From an uncultured Clostridia bacterium (GTDB lineage Bacteria; Bacillota; Clostridia; Christensenellales; Borkfalkiaceae): a stretch of DNA of 64,000 bases. Location: contig CALVMR010000018.1 of the NCBI GenBank assembly GCA_944346885.1, positions 62,001 through 126,000 on the forward strand. The letters run 5' to 3'. Every line of letters begins with the position of its first letter. The stretch's first letter is position 1. Shown here piece after piece: positions 1 to 8,580 of the stretch. The translations under genes were made by a program, and so were the position numbers. The notes under the pieces were generated by a model. It was not told the origin of the DNA. It did not search any database and was given only the letters and a program-made list of their open reading frames with translations.

Positions 1-302
1 ATCTTTTTGCCGCCCAAACGCATGAGGGCAAAGATGATGGTCATGAACCCGATGCCGCCCATTTGGATGAGGAGAAGAATGACGACCTGCCCGAATTCCG
101 ACCAGTATGTATTGGTCGGCTGCACGATCAGCCCCGTCACGCAGGAAGCGGAGACCGTCGTAAACAGTGCGTCCATAAAAGAGGCGCCCCCGTCCGGGCG
201 GGAGGAGACGGGCAAAACGAGCAGCACCGTGCCCAGCACGATGACGCACAGGTAGCCCAGTACCAGCAGGCGTACGGGGGTGAGTTTGAATCTTTTTTGC
301 AT
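1..302 (-). CDS. ktrB: K+ uptake transporter subunit, KtrB/TrkH family (partial, N-terminus only)
   Basis: Reading leftwards from the ATG at 302, the protein starts MQKRFKLTPVRLLVLGY and runs off the window after about 100 residues. It shows a first membrane helix (residues 10-30), then a pore-loop sequence TVSASCVTGL and an amphipathic segment rich in QMGGIGFMT, which is the pattern of the first membrane-pore-membrane repeat of Trk/Ktr potassium channel-like subunits. The Gly in CVTGL would be the first selectivity-filter glycine. A GGAGGG ribosome binding site lies just upstream with short spacing. The remaining repeats and any KtrA partner lie outside the window, so KtrB and TrkH cannot be told apart with certainty. 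Confidence 0.85.
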   Translation of the reverse strand, partial: MQKRFKLTPVRLLVLGYLCVIVLGTVLLVLPVSSRPDGGASFMDALFTTVSASCVTGLIVQPTNTYWSEFGQVVILLLIQMGGIGFMTIIFALMRLGGKK

Positions 303-746
303 AGACCCTCCGCGGCGGAAAAGCCGCCGCCGGCGCAAAACGAAGCGTGCGCCGAGTGTGCCGCATGCGCGCGCCGCCGTGCGGCGCGTCGCTTGATTAT
401 TGCGCAAAAAGGCGGAAAACGGCTTCAAAAAAGGCGAACACACAGCCCTTTCGCGCTTTGCGTACGCAACTATTATAGCATGAATTTTCGGAAAAGCAAG
501 CGCCCGCGCCCGCTTTGCGGAAAAAGAGCGCGTGCGCGCCGCGGCGGAAAGCGCCGCCCTTCCCTTCCCGCGTTTCTGCCCGCGCCCCTTCCTGCGTCCT
601 TTCCTGCGTCTCTTTCCGCGCTCTTGCCCGCACCGCAAAAAACGCCCGCAGCACATGGCGCGCTGCGCGCCGCCGCAAAAATTGCCGCGCGGCATGCACC
701 CTTTTGCGCGGCGGCGCTTATACTGTAAGAGGGGAAGGGGGTGCGC
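303..746. other. Intergenic region between ktrB and the nitrilase-like gene
   Basis: This GC-rich stretch carries the leftward ktrB promoter (472-499) and a ktrB leader of about 165 nt with several GC-rich inverted repeats, including GCGGCGG/CCGCCGC just before the ktrB ribosome binding site. To the right (500-746) I see only low-complexity GC-rich sequence and a TATACT hexamer at 719-724 that could be a -10 box for the rightward gene but has no good -35. Reading frames here have no ribosome binding site and look spurious. Confidence 0.5.
472..499 (-). promoter_or_regulatory. Promoter for ktrB
   Basis: On the minus strand TTGCTT (499-494) is followed after 16 nt by TATAAT (477-472), pointing to ktrB. 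I did not recognise the c-di-AMP (ydaO) riboswitch that controls ktrAB in some Firmicutes in the leader. Confidence 0.6.
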
Positions 747-1421
747 ATGAAAGTTCGGTTTGTAACGGAGGGGAGCTTGCATGCGTACGCGCAGGCGCGC
801 AAACGCCCGTTTTGCGATTTGCTCGTGTTCGGGTTCAACGGGCTGGGCGAGGTGGATTACCGCAGCGAGCTCGCCGGGGAGAGCGTGCGGCTGGAAGAGA
901 TGGCGGTTTTGAGCCGCGAATGCGCCTGCACGGTCGTTTCGGGCTGCCGCACCGATTCCTGCGGGATCCGCCGCAAGAGCGCCGCCATTGCCGAAAACGG
1001 GCGCATTTTGGGCGTTGCAGACCGTCTGCACGCCTTTGAGGGGGAAGACTGCGCCGCGGGCGCGCATTTAAAGGTGTATGAAACGGCGGCGGGCAGGATC
1101 GGGCTGTGCGTGGCGGAAGATCTGTATTTTCCCTCCGTTTGTGAAACGCTGGCGCTGTGCGACGCGGACCTGATCGTCTGCCCCTTTGAAGTTGCCGAGG
1201 ACAGCGTGCCCCGCCTGATGGTGCGGGCGGGCGCGTTTGTGGCGGGCACGGAGGTGTGTCTGTGCGCGGCGGGGCTCGCCATGATCGCGTCGCGCAGCGG
1301 CGATATGCTCTTTGCGGCGACCAAAAAGGAGAGCGACTATGAACTTTCGCTCTCCCGTTCGTACCGGCTGTGTACCGTGCGGACCCGCGCCGTGGCGCTC
1401 TGCCGCAAGGCGGATTATTAG
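747..1421 (+). CDS. Nitrilase-superfamily (carbon-nitrogen hydrolase) protein, probably catalytically inactive
   Basis: The 224-residue protein keeps the fold signature of carbon-nitrogen hydrolases: GRIGLCVAEDLYFPSVCETL at residues about 125-144 matches the family pattern GKIG-x-x-ICWD-x-x-FPE around the catalytic cysteine, followed by the usual DADLIVCP strand. The three catalytic positions differ: Ala replaces the nucleophilic Cys (VAED for ICWD), Arg-Leu-His-Ala-Phe replaces the Lys-x-His-Leu-Phe segment, and the first Glu is missing from LLVFGFNG. It is also shorter than typical 260-300 residue members. ATG 747 is preferred because GGGGAAGGGGG ends 5 nt upstream; an in-frame GTG at 741 is possible. 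A binding or regulatory role is an inference. Confidence 0.6.
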   Translation: MKVRFVTEGSLHAYAQARKRPFCDLLVFGFNGLGEVDYRSELAGESVRLEEMAVLSRECACTVVSGCRTDSCGIRRKSAAIAENGRILGVADRLHAFEGEDCAAGAHLKVYETAAGRIGLCVAEDLYFPSVCETLALCDADLIVCPFEVAEDSVPRLMVRAGAFVAGTEVCLCAAGLAMIASRSGDMLFAATKKESDYELSLSRSYRLCTVRTRAVALCRKADY

Positions 1422-1487
1422 CGCGCGGCGCTGGCAAGGCGCGGCTCGTTTTTTAAAGCGGTTTTTTGGCAAAGCGCGCGTGGAAGC

Positions 1488-1577
1488 AAATCGCGGGGGC
1501 GCGGACCGAAATTCGGTCCGCGCCCCCGCGATTTTTGCACGGAAAGGCGGCGGATCTGCGGCAAAGCCGCGGGGCGG
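1488..1577 (+). repeat. 90-bp dispersed repeat, copy A (contains bidirectional terminator hairpin)
   Basis: This segment is identical, base for base as far as I can read, to 18080-18169 in the same orientation. Its left half is a near-perfect inverted repeat with about 20-bp arms (AATCGCGGGGGCGCGG inwards to GACCGAA and back) followed by TTTTT; its right half contains a smaller GCGGC-AAA-GCCGC hairpin. Here it lies between the convergent nitrilase-like and regulator genes, so it can act as a shared terminator. Confidence 0.85.
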
Positions 1578-1596
1578 CGCAACGGTTGTTCGGGGT

Positions 1597-2703
1597 TCAG
1601 CGCAGGTCCCGTTTTTTTACGAGGCGGACGGGGATGGTCACGTTTTGTTTGGGGTTCACCCCTTGGGTCAGGCAGCGCAGCGCCAGCTTTGCCGCTTCTT
1701 CTCCCAGCTGGGCGCTGTTTTGTTCGACGAGGGTCGGGTGGCTGAGGTAACTTTCAAAATTTTCGGAAAACAAGTCAAGGCAGACGATCTCGTAGCGCGC
1801 CGCCCGTTCCCGATCCATTACGCTGATCAGTTTCATCAAGTGCATGCTGCTTGCGTAGTCTGCGGTGATGATGGCGGTGATGTTCGGGTTCTCTTTGAGA
1901 TAGCGGTCAAAATCGTCTGCAAAGCGCATGGAGGTCTCGTCCTGCTCGCCGTCGATGCTGTAAAAATAGGTGTGGCTGATCGCGTGGCTGCGCAGGGAAT
2001 TGATGTAATGGTCGCGCCGCTGGGAAACGGTGCTGTTGAGGTTGTTTCGGTTCGCGTTAAAAAAGAGGATGCGCCTGTGCCCTGCCTGCACCAAGACCGA
2101 AATGCCCTCTTCGATCGCCTGTTTGTGGTCGGAGGAAACGTAATTGAAATTCAGCCCGTTCAAATAGCGGTCGAGCAGCACAACGGGATAATCGCGCAGC
2201 ATGAGGTTGAGCAGGATGTTGTTGTAAATATCGTTGTCTACGGGGTAGAGCAGCAGGGCGTCGGCGCCGTCGTTCAGATATTGTACGATGAGCTGCTGTT
2301 CCCGTTCGAGAGACATATCCGAGCAGCCGATCAGCAGCGGGTGCCCTTGCAGTTTAGCCAGCACGCCCGCTAAGATCTTCATCACGTGCGTGGACGCAAA
2401 GGGGTAGATGATCCCGATCTTTTTTTCCGCGTTCGCTTCGTTTTGTTTGAGCACGGGGGCAAGCATCTCCGCCGTTGCTTCCGGCGCAATGTAGGAACCG
2501 GACCCCTTGATGCGGCGGATCACGCCGAGCTCTTCGATGATCTTATACGCCTTGGTCGCCGTGATGCGGCTCACGCCGAGTTTGTTTGCGATCTCCGCCT
2601 CCGTCGGAAGGCGGTAATTTTTTTTATTGAGATGGTTTAAGATCTCCAAGGCAAGATATTGCACTGCCCGTTCGTACAAATAGTGGTTGCGTTCCTCCGT
2701 CAT
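1597..2703 (-). CDS. GntR-type winged-helix / LacI-type sensor transcriptional regulator (AraR-like)
   Basis: The 368-residue protein has an N-terminal GntR winged helix (residues about 5-75; LPTEAEIANKLGVSRITATK is the recognition helix region) joined to a periplasmic-binding-protein-like effector domain (about 92-360, beginning KKIGIIYPF and containing VVLLDRY and AGHRRILFF as in LacI/AraR sensors). AraR of Bacillus has this domain order. Such proteins usually repress sugar genes and are released by the sugar. It is transcribed divergently from the sugar importer genes, and an inverted repeat overlaps its own -10 box, so autoregulation and control of the importer are likely. The effector sugar is unknown; the neighbouring enzymes suggest an alpha-linked glucose or mannose compound rather than arabinose. 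Confidence 0.85.
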   Translation of the reverse strand: MTEERNHYLYERAVQYLALEILNHLNKKNYRLPTEAEIANKLGVSRITATKAYKIIEELGVIRRIKGSGSYIAPEATAEMLAPVLKQNEANAEKKIGIIYPFASTHVMKILAGVLAKLQGHPLLIGCSDMSLEREQQLIVQYLNDGADALLLYPVDNDIYNNILLNLMLRDYPVVLLDRYLNGLNFNYVSSDHKQAIEEGISVLVQAGHRRILFFNANRNNLNSTVSQRRDHYINSLRSHAISHTYFYSIDGEQDETSMRFADDFDRYLKENPNITAIITADYASSMHLMKLISVMDRERAARYEIVCLDLFSENFESYLSHPTLVEQNSAQLGEEAAKLALRCLTQGVNPKQNVTIPVRLVKKRDLR

Positions 2704-2730
2704 CGGCGCTCTCCTTTTGGAAAAATCCTT

Positions 2731-2770
2731 TTATATACCTAATTATATAACAAATAGGGCATTAAAGCAA
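2731..2770 (-). promoter_or_regulatory. Regulator promoter with overlapping operator-like inverted repeat
   Basis: On the minus strand TTGCTT (2770-2765) is followed after 17 nt by TATAAT (2747-2742). The -10 lies inside the inverted repeat TTATATACCTAATTATATAA (2731-2750; 7-bp arms, 6-nt centre), well placed for repression of the regulator by its own product. Confidence 0.6.
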
Positions 2771-2840
2771 GTCAATTCGCGGTTCGATTTGTTGAAAATG
2801 ATAAATTTTTGAAAAATCAAAAAAAATTTTGCATTTGTTA

Positions 2841-2896
2841 TTGACAAACAAGCATATATGTTGTATAATGCAATCGTAAAAGATATCAAATATATC
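2841..2896 (+). promoter_or_regulatory. Promoter and operator-like repeat of the sugar-uptake operon
   Basis: TTGACA (2841-2846) and TATAAT (2864-2869) are separated by 17 nt, a consensus vegetative promoter. The spacer holds CATATATG, and just past the expected start lies the inverted repeat GATATCAAATATATC (2882-2896), a plausible roadblock operator for the divergent regulator. The 2704-3034 gap is otherwise AT-rich, unlike the surrounding GC-rich genes. Confidence 0.7.
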
Positions 2897-3034
2897 AAAT
2901 ACAATACAAATTATAAAAATAAATAGCAACTTTGTTTGCCGTAAGAATGCGATCCACAAAAAGCGGACGTATTTTGCCGCCGCAAGCGCGGCGGCGGATA
3001 AAATAAACAAATCAATTTGAAAAGGAGAGGAAAC

Positions 3035-4567
3035 ATGAAGCGTATCGGAACCGTACTTCTTTCCATGCTGATGGCGGGGATGCTTGCTTTTGCGGCGGCG
3101 TGCGCGCAAACGCCCGGAGCGGGCATTGCGGACGGAGATCTTTCGCTGGACGAAAATTTCAAATGCACGATCACCGTAGACGGCGGCGGGCAATGGGCAG
3201 ACTACAATACGACGGCAAGTATGGAGGAGAGCGTATCCAATCCGTATCCGTACAACACGCTCGAAGTGCTTGCGGAAGAGTATATGGAGCTGCACCCGAA
3301 CATCAAGATCGAGATCAACGCGCAGTCGCACGGCGGCAGCCGCGATTCCATTTTGCCGATGCTGAGCACGGCAACGGCGCCGGATCTTTTGTACCAGGTG
3401 CCCACCTGCCTTGCGGAAGACTGCAACCAAAACTATTATGCCGCGCTGGACGGGTATTTGGAATTGCCCAACCCGTACGCAAAGGACGGCGAAGCGGGTT
3501 CGGAAAAGTGGATCGACGTGTTCGGCGGAGAGCTGCGCAAAACGGTGAACGGGCATTACTATTACGCTTCGTTGGAGCGCAGCGTCATCGGCATCGTGTA
3601 CAACAAAACATTTTTCGATGAAAACCACATCGAAGTACCCGAAACGTTTGCCGAATTTGTTGCCGTGATCGAGCAGATCCATTCGATCGACTCGGACGTG
3701 TATCCGTACGCGTCCAACGGCGGCAACATGTGGTTGGATCTTTCGTTGGAGAGCGCGCTCTATTCCACGATCATGGACGAGATCGACGTGATCTTGCCGG
3801 ACGGCGTGGCGGATGCGCAGGAAGTGCTGCGCGCCTACGAGCTCGGAATTTGGGAGCCGAACGGAGAGCTGGAAGACGTTTATCTCGATTTTATCACGAC
3901 GAAAACCGCTTATTCGGGCGATCCGACGAAGTACACGGGCACGACCGAATTTATCAACGAAAACCTGATCATGGTCGAAGCGGCGGGCAGCGATATCAAT
4001 TTCTTGGAAAAGTATGCCGAGTTTGAAGTGGGCGTCATGTCTTATCCCATTCTTACCACGGATACGGCAGGGGTGCCCGAAGGCGTTAAAAACGTGCGCC
4101 GCGGCTCGGCGGGGCTCTCCTCCGGCTGGTTCATTACCAACCATGCGTTCAATTCGGCAAACGAAGAGGAAAACCTCAAAAAAGTGAATGCCTGCGCAGA
4201 CTTTTTGATGTTTTTGACGGCGTATTCCAACAACGACCGTTTGGTCGGGGATAAGGGCGTTGCCGTGCCTCTTTCGGGGAACACCGAAAACCAAACCTTT
4301 GCCGCGCTGATGGCGCAGTACAAGGAGGACAGCGAGAGCGACGATTTTGTGTTGTGGGCAAGTTTCAACCCCTCCGGCACGTTGACGAAATCGTTTTACG
4401 ATTCGTACATCATCGCGTACAACAATTATATGTACGGTTCTACCACCGCCTCGGCAAAGGGGAACAAGCAGGTCTTTATCAACGCGGTTATGAACGCGGC
4501 AGACAGCGCGATGAACCGCCTCGTGCGTACCAACAACTGGGATAAATCCGAGTGGACGATCGAATAA
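3035..4567 (+). CDS. ABC transporter sugar-binding lipoprotein (family 1 solute-binding protein)
   Basis: The 510-residue protein begins MKRIGTVLLSMLMAGMLAF and has a lipobox ending AAAC near residue 25, so it should be lipid-anchored on the outer face of the membrane. The mature part reads like extracellular solute-binding proteins of carbohydrate ABC importers (ITVDGGGQW, AEEYMELHPNIKIEI, VIGIVYNKTFFDE, SSGWFITNHA). It is directly followed by two permease genes, 12 nt and then a 4-nt overlap, forming a CUT1-type importer. ATG 3035 is chosen because AAAGGAGAGG precedes it by 4 nt. An upstream in-frame TTG at 3017 would destroy that arrangement. The ligand is probably an oligosaccharide acted on by the downstream GH65 and GH38 enzymes. 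Confidence 0.9.
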   Translation: MKRIGTVLLSMLMAGMLAFAAACAQTPGAGIADGDLSLDENFKCTITVDGGGQWADYNTTASMEESVSNPYPYNTLEVLAEEYMELHPNIKIEINAQSHGGSRDSILPMLSTATAPDLLYQVPTCLAEDCNQNYYAALDGYLELPNPYAKDGEAGSEKWIDVFGGELRKTVNGHYYYASLERSVIGIVYNKTFFDENHIEVPETFAEFVAVIEQIHSIDSDVYPYASNGGNMWLDLSLESALYSTIMDEIDVILPDGVADAQEVLRAYELGIWEPNGELEDVYLDFITTKTAYSGDPTKYTGTTEFINENLIMVEAAGSDINFLEKYAEFEVGVMSYPILTTDTAGVPEGVKNVRRGSAGLSSGWFITNHAFNSANEEENLKKVNACADFLMFLTAYSNNDRLVGDKGVAVPLSGNTENQTFAALMAQYKEDSESDDFVLWASFNPSGTLTKSFYDSYIIAYNNYMYGSTTASAKGNKQVFINAVMNAADSAMNRLVRTNNWDKSEWTIE

Positions 4568-4579
4568 AGGAGAGAGCGT

Positions 4580-5614
4580 ATGCGTGAAGGAATCGCAGAA
4601 GGCGTTCCGGCAGAGGCGGAAGAAAGCGTGCAGGGCGCGGAGGCGGCTGCCTCCTCGCCCGCCGTGCGCCGCCACGGTCCGCTGTGGAAGTTCTGCTTTA
4701 AAAAATACCAAATACAGGGCTTTCTTTGGCTGATCCCCGCGGCGGTCCTGCTCGTCATGTTCTCGGTCATCCCGATCGTTTGGGCGGTCATCTATTCCTT
4801 TACGGATTGGGGCTTTTTGAGCACGGTCAGCTTTATCGGGTTTGAAAACTACGGCATCGTGTTCGGGGATTCGCTGTTTTGGAATTCGCTGCTCAACGTG
4901 ATCTTGTTCACGGTGTGCGGGCTGTTGCTGGGCAACGTGGCGGCGCTGGCGCTGGCGGAAATGCTGTACAACTATGCGTCCGAAAAACTTGCCTCTAAAA
5001 TGCGGTTCGGCTTTTTGCTCATCTGTGCGGTGCCCTCCGTGGTTTCGCTGCTGGTTTGGTCAAAGGTCATCTTTTTGCCCACGGGCGGCTCGGCAACGGG
5101 CGTGATGAACGGGCTTTTGGGGCTGTTCGGCGCTAGCGGAACGGACTGGTATTTGAGCAACGACCCGAACATCGTGCGCCTTGCGATCGTTTTTACGGGC
5201 TTTCCGTTTATGGGCGGCACTTCGTTCCTCATTTATTATGCCGGTTTGCAGGGCATCAACGCCGAGGTCATCGAAGCGTCGAAGCTGGACGGGCTGGGCA
5301 GCTTTATGCGGGTATTCCGTTTGGATTTCCCGTATCTGCGCGGCACCATCAAGTACTTTTTGGTCACGGGGCTGATCGGCGGTTTGCAGAATTATAACAT
5401 CCAAGTGGTGTTGGAGCTGAGCAACGAAGCGGCGATGGTGCCGGGGTATTATATCTACCTGACGGGGCTGAGTTCCTCGTTCCGCAACGACGAGATCGAC
5501 GTGCTCGGCGGCATGGGGTATGCCTGCGCGATGGGGATGATCATGTTCCTTATCACGCTGGTGCTGACCATTCTGCAAAATGTGTTTTTCAAATCGAAGG
5601 AGGATGAAGCATGA
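4580..5614 (+). CDS. ABC sugar transporter permease (MalF-like)
   Basis: The 344-residue protein has a hydrophilic N-terminal stretch of about 45 residues, then about six membrane helices. The cytoplasmic EAA loop, which contacts the ATPase, is seen as EVIEASKLDGLGSFMRVFRL followed by FPYL near residues 230-255. This is the arrangement of MalF/UgpA-type permeases. It overlaps the next permease by ATGA and follows the binding protein by 12 nt with a GGAGAG ribosome binding site, so the three genes form one import unit. No ATPase gene lies nearby; such systems often borrow a shared MsiK/MsmK-type ATPase encoded elsewhere, which is an inference here. Confidence 0.92.
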   Translation: MREGIAEGVPAEAEESVQGAEAAASSPAVRRHGPLWKFCFKKYQIQGFLWLIPAAVLLVMFSVIPIVWAVIYSFTDWGFLSTVSFIGFENYGIVFGDSLFWNSLLNVILFTVCGLLLGNVAALALAEMLYNYASEKLASKMRFGFLLICAVPSVVSLLVWSKVIFLPTGGSATGVMNGLLGLFGASGTDWYLSNDPNIVRLAIVFTGFPFMGGTSFLIYYAGLQGINAEVIEASKLDGLGSFMRVFRLDFPYLRGTIKYFLVTGLIGGLQNYNIQVVLELSNEAAMVPGYYIYLTGLSSSFRNDEIDVLGGMGYACAMGMIMFLITLVLTILQNVFFKSKEDEA

Positions 5615-6492
5615 GCGGCGCAACACAGACGGCGGCGCTGCCCATCGCGCGGCGCAGAAAAAAGATCCGTATATCGCAGATCGTATTGGTCGCCATCACT
5701 CTCATTTTTTTGGTGCTGACGCTCTATCCGTTCTTTATGATGCTGGTGCGCAGCGTCAAAAGCCTTCCGCAGGAGATGTATGACCCGAACACGCTGACTT
5801 TCCCTTTCCAATGGGAAAACTTTTCGGAGGCGTGGGGGCTGATCGATGAATCCATTCTGCGCACGTTCGGCGTCGTGATCCTTATCACGGCGGGGCTGCT
5901 GCTCGTCGCTTCGCTTACGGCGTACGGGCTGACCCGTTACCGCATCCCCGGAAAGGGTGCGATCGTGATCGCTTTCCTTGCCGTGATGATGGTCCCTTCT
6001 TCGCTTACGCTGATCCCGCAGTACCAGCTCGTTGTCGTAAATTACGGCATGGCGGGAACGTGGCAGGGCATCATTTTGCCGACCATTGCGGGGGCGCTGC
6101 CCATGGCGATCTTTTTGATCCGCACCTTCTTTATGGGGCTGCCCAACGAGATCTACGAGGCGGCTACCATCGACGGATGCAGCAACCTGCGCATGTATTT
6201 TTCCATTGCGCTCCCGCTCTCGCTGCCCATCCTCGCCACACAGGGGCTTTTGACGTTCATGTCTTCGTACAACGACTTTTTGTGGCCCTATCTCATCATG
6301 CAGAGCAGCGAGCAGTACACGATCTCCGCTTTGCTCGTGCGCCTGACGCGCACGGCGGCAACGACGCAGAACGGATACATGGGCGTTACGATCGCAGGGT
6401 ACGTGCTGGCGAGCATCCCGCTGCTGGTGCTGTTTGTGATCTGCAACAAACAGTTCGTAAAAGGCATCACGAGCGGTTCGTTCAAAATGTAA
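5611..6492 (+). CDS. ABC sugar transporter permease (MalG-like)
   Basis: The 293-residue protein has a short basic N-terminus (ARRRKKIRIS) and six predicted membrane helices. The EAA loop reads EIYEAATIDGCSNLRMYFSI then ALPLSLP, typical of MalG/UgpE-type permeases. The start codon overlaps the stop of the preceding permease (ATGA), giving translational coupling and a stoichiometric pair. It ends FKM, as many MalG-type permeases end with a short cytoplasmic tail. Confidence 0.92.
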   Translation: MSGATQTAALPIARRRKKIRISQIVLVAITLIFLVLTLYPFFMMLVRSVKSLPQEMYDPNTLTFPFQWENFSEAWGLIDESILRTFGVVILITAGLLLVASLTAYGLTRYRIPGKGAIVIAFLAVMMVPSSLTLIPQYQLVVVNYGMAGTWQGIILPTIAGALPMAIFLIRTFFMGLPNEIYEAATIDGCSNLRMYFSIALPLSLPILATQGLLTFMSSYNDFLWPYLIMQSSEQYTISALLVRLTRTAATTQNGYMGVTIAGYVLASIPLLVLFVICNKQFVKGITSGSFKM

Positions 6493-6508
6493 AAAAGGGG
6501 AAGAGAGA

Positions 6509-7639
6509 ATGTTTGCAAAAAAATTTTTGGCGCTGTTGCTTGCGGGCGGCATGACGTTGGCGCTTGCCGCATGCACCCCGCCCGAAGGTACGGGCGGCGG
6601 CACGGGCGGCGGAGAGCAGCAAGAGCATTTTACCAACGCGCCGGACGGCTGGGTGGAGGCGCTGACAGACTCCGATTTTTCGCAGGGGCTGTATGTGTAC
6701 GGCGTCGATTCGCGCTATCATGCCACAAACCCGTGGTACATCCTCGATACCGACGCCGAAAACAGGGTGGACTCCGTTTGGAAGCTCGCGCAGTGGGGGT
6801 GCTTCGTCAATTATTTTTTGGATGAAGAGCTGTGGCCGCGCGGGTACAGCAGTTACGAAGAAAACGATGCGTATTACGTGTACCCCGCCACGGAGGCGAA
6901 CAATACCCTTTCGGCGGACGGCTGGGTGCACATCCGTAACAACACGAACAACGTATCGGTAAATGCGCAAACGGGAGCGATCAAGCTGTATGCGGATACG
7001 CGCGCGGAATACGGCGTTACGCCCGCCTATACCGATGCGCCGCGCGCCTCGAACCCGCGCAAAGACGGCGAGGCGTGGCCGCACCTGCTCATCGAGCAGA
7101 ACATAGCCGGCAACGTGACGCTTGCCGACCTTTCCGGCGTGTACTTCGATATCGGCTTTACGGTGCAGGTCTGCGAAGACCATACCGAAAACAAAAATAC
7201 GGGGCTGCATTCGGCGCAGCTGCTGTGGTATGTGCTGGTGCAGTGCATCGACCAAGAAAAGGATTCGTTCGGCGATTTTTATTGGTTCGGGATCCCGATC
7301 GTGGACGCGCGCGACGGTTCGACCGATTATTACGTGCCGCCGTACAGCGGGCTGGACGGCGGAAAGGGCGATGCGACGGGCGCGATGATCTACAATGTAT
7401 CCAACTACGATTTTGTCGAAGGCGGCGTACAGCTCGGCACGAAATACGAAGTGAGCGTCGATTTTTACGAAGAGATCACGGCGGCTTTTTCCGAATTGCA
7501 GCAAAACGATTATTTTTCCGACTGCGATTTGAGCGATATGCGCATCTATTCCACCAATTTCGGCTGGGAGATCCCCGGAACCTACAACGTGGGCGTGGAC
7601 GTGGATTGGCTTTCCATCAAATACGTTTTGAATGCTTAA
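6509..7639 (+). CDS. Lipoprotein of unknown function, member 1 of a three-paralogue set
   Basis: The 376-residue protein has a lipoprotein signal (hydrophobic stretch to LALAAC, Cys about residue 21) and a Gly-rich linker. The mature domain shares landmarks with the next two genes: WxLAQWGC, DGEAWPHLLIEQ, LHSAQLLWYVLVQ, FYWFGIPIVDAR, GLDGGKGDA and a C-terminal block GWEIPGTYNVGVDVDWLSI. I do not recognise the family. Tryptophan- and glycine-rich blocks with a closing beta-type segment could form a carbohydrate-binding or hydrolytic beta-sandwich, but no catalytic motif is evident. It sits 16 nt after the permease in the same operon, so a role in capturing or cutting the imported glycan at the cell surface is inferred. 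Confidence 0.75.
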   Translation: MFAKKFLALLLAGGMTLALAACTPPEGTGGGTGGGEQQEHFTNAPDGWVEALTDSDFSQGLYVYGVDSRYHATNPWYILDTDAENRVDSVWKLAQWGCFVNYFLDEELWPRGYSSYEENDAYYVYPATEANNTLSADGWVHIRNNTNNVSVNAQTGAIKLYADTRAEYGVTPAYTDAPRASNPRKDGEAWPHLLIEQNIAGNVTLADLSGVYFDIGFTVQVCEDHTENKNTGLHSAQLLWYVLVQCIDQEKDSFGDFYWFGIPIVDARDGSTDYYVPPYSGLDGGKGDATGAMIYNVSNYDFVEGGVQLGTKYEVSVDFYEEITAAFSELQQNDYFSDCDLSDMRIYSTNFGWEIPGTYNVGVDVDWLSIKYVLNA

Positions 7640-7660
7640 ATACTTGCTTGGAGGACAAAC

Positions 7661-8545
7661 ATGGAACTTTTAAAGGATCAGCGCTTTACCGAGGGCTTTA
7701 TTCTCTCCGGATTCGCATCCAACGTGCCTGATCCGTATATCGGTGAATATCGCTTCGGCAACGGCGGCGTGCCGCAGTGGGTGCTCTGCCAGTGGGGGAG
7801 CAACCATCTCATCACCCCGCGCACGGAGTGCCGCCGCGAGGGAGAGTGCCGCGCCTTGCAAACGGAGGCAAAAAACGTTTGCGTCGTGCCCGGCGAAGGA
7901 AAATTCCGCATGGATGTATCGGCGAGCCGCGAGTATGCGCGTGCCCGCGAGGACGGCGAGGCGTGGCCGCACCTGCTCATCGATCAGTTTTTGGATGACC
8001 GCGCCATCCGCTTCGGCGAATTGGAGAGCCTTGTGTTCCGCCTGAATTTTACCATCGACTCCTGCGAAAACCGTATGAAAGAGGGCGAGTACGACAAAAA
8101 GCTGCACACGGCGCAGTTCCAGTGGTACAGCACGCTGCGCAACGAAAACAAAAATTCTCCCGATTACGGGCAGGTCATTTGGTTTGGCATGCAGTTTTTT
8201 GACGCGCGCATGCCCAAGCCGGGCGGCAGCTTGATGATGGACGGGGGAAAGGAAGACTGCACGCCCTATCCCATTTACTGCGTCGAGTACGATACGTTCA
8301 TGCCTGAACCCGTTCGCTTCGGCAAAGAGTACAGGGTGTGTTTGGATATCCTTCCGGAAGTGGAAAAGGCGGTTGCGGCGGTGCGTTCTTATGCCCCGGC
8401 AAACCGCTTCCGCCACACGCAGCCTGCCGACCTGTGCATGACGAGCATGAATTTGGGCTGGGAACTGCCCGGAACGTACGACGTGCGTTCGTCTTTTGAC
8501 GGGCTTTCGCTGGAATTTAAAAAAAAGGACTGCTCCGCAGCGTAA
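7661..8545 (+). CDS. Unknown protein, member 2 of the three-paralogue set, without signal peptide
   Basis: The 294-residue protein shares with its neighbours the blocks DGEAWPHLLIDQ, LHTAQFQWYSTL, SPDYGQVIWFGMQFFDAR, DGGKEDC and SMNLGWELPGTYDV. Unlike them it begins directly with MELLKDQRFTEGFILSGFAS and has neither signal peptide nor membrane segment. The start is well supported: TTGGAGGACAAAC precedes the ATG and only 21 nt separate it from the previous stop. It is therefore predicted to act in the cytoplasm, where the phosphorylase and mannosidase also act. Function is unknown. Nothing suggests a damaged copy; the whole shared domain is present. Confidence 0.75.
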   Translation: MELLKDQRFTEGFILSGFASNVPDPYIGEYRFGNGGVPQWVLCQWGSNHLITPRTECRREGECRALQTEAKNVCVVPGEGKFRMDVSASREYARAREDGEAWPHLLIDQFLDDRAIRFGELESLVFRLNFTIDSCENRMKEGEYDKKLHTAQFQWYSTLRNENKNSPDYGQVIWFGMQFFDARMPKPGGSLMMDGGKEDCTPYPIYCVEYDTFMPEPVRFGKEYRVCLDILPEVEKAVAAVRSYAPANRFRHTQPADLCMTSMNLGWELPGTYDVRSSFDGLSLEFKKKDCSAA

Positions 8546-8580
8546 GCGCGGGCGGTTGAGATCGGAGAAGGGAGGAGCTT

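Noticed and set aside
303..471. A c-di-AMP riboswitch before ktrB
   Set aside because: The leader is only about 165 nt and lacks the conserved ydaO blocks.
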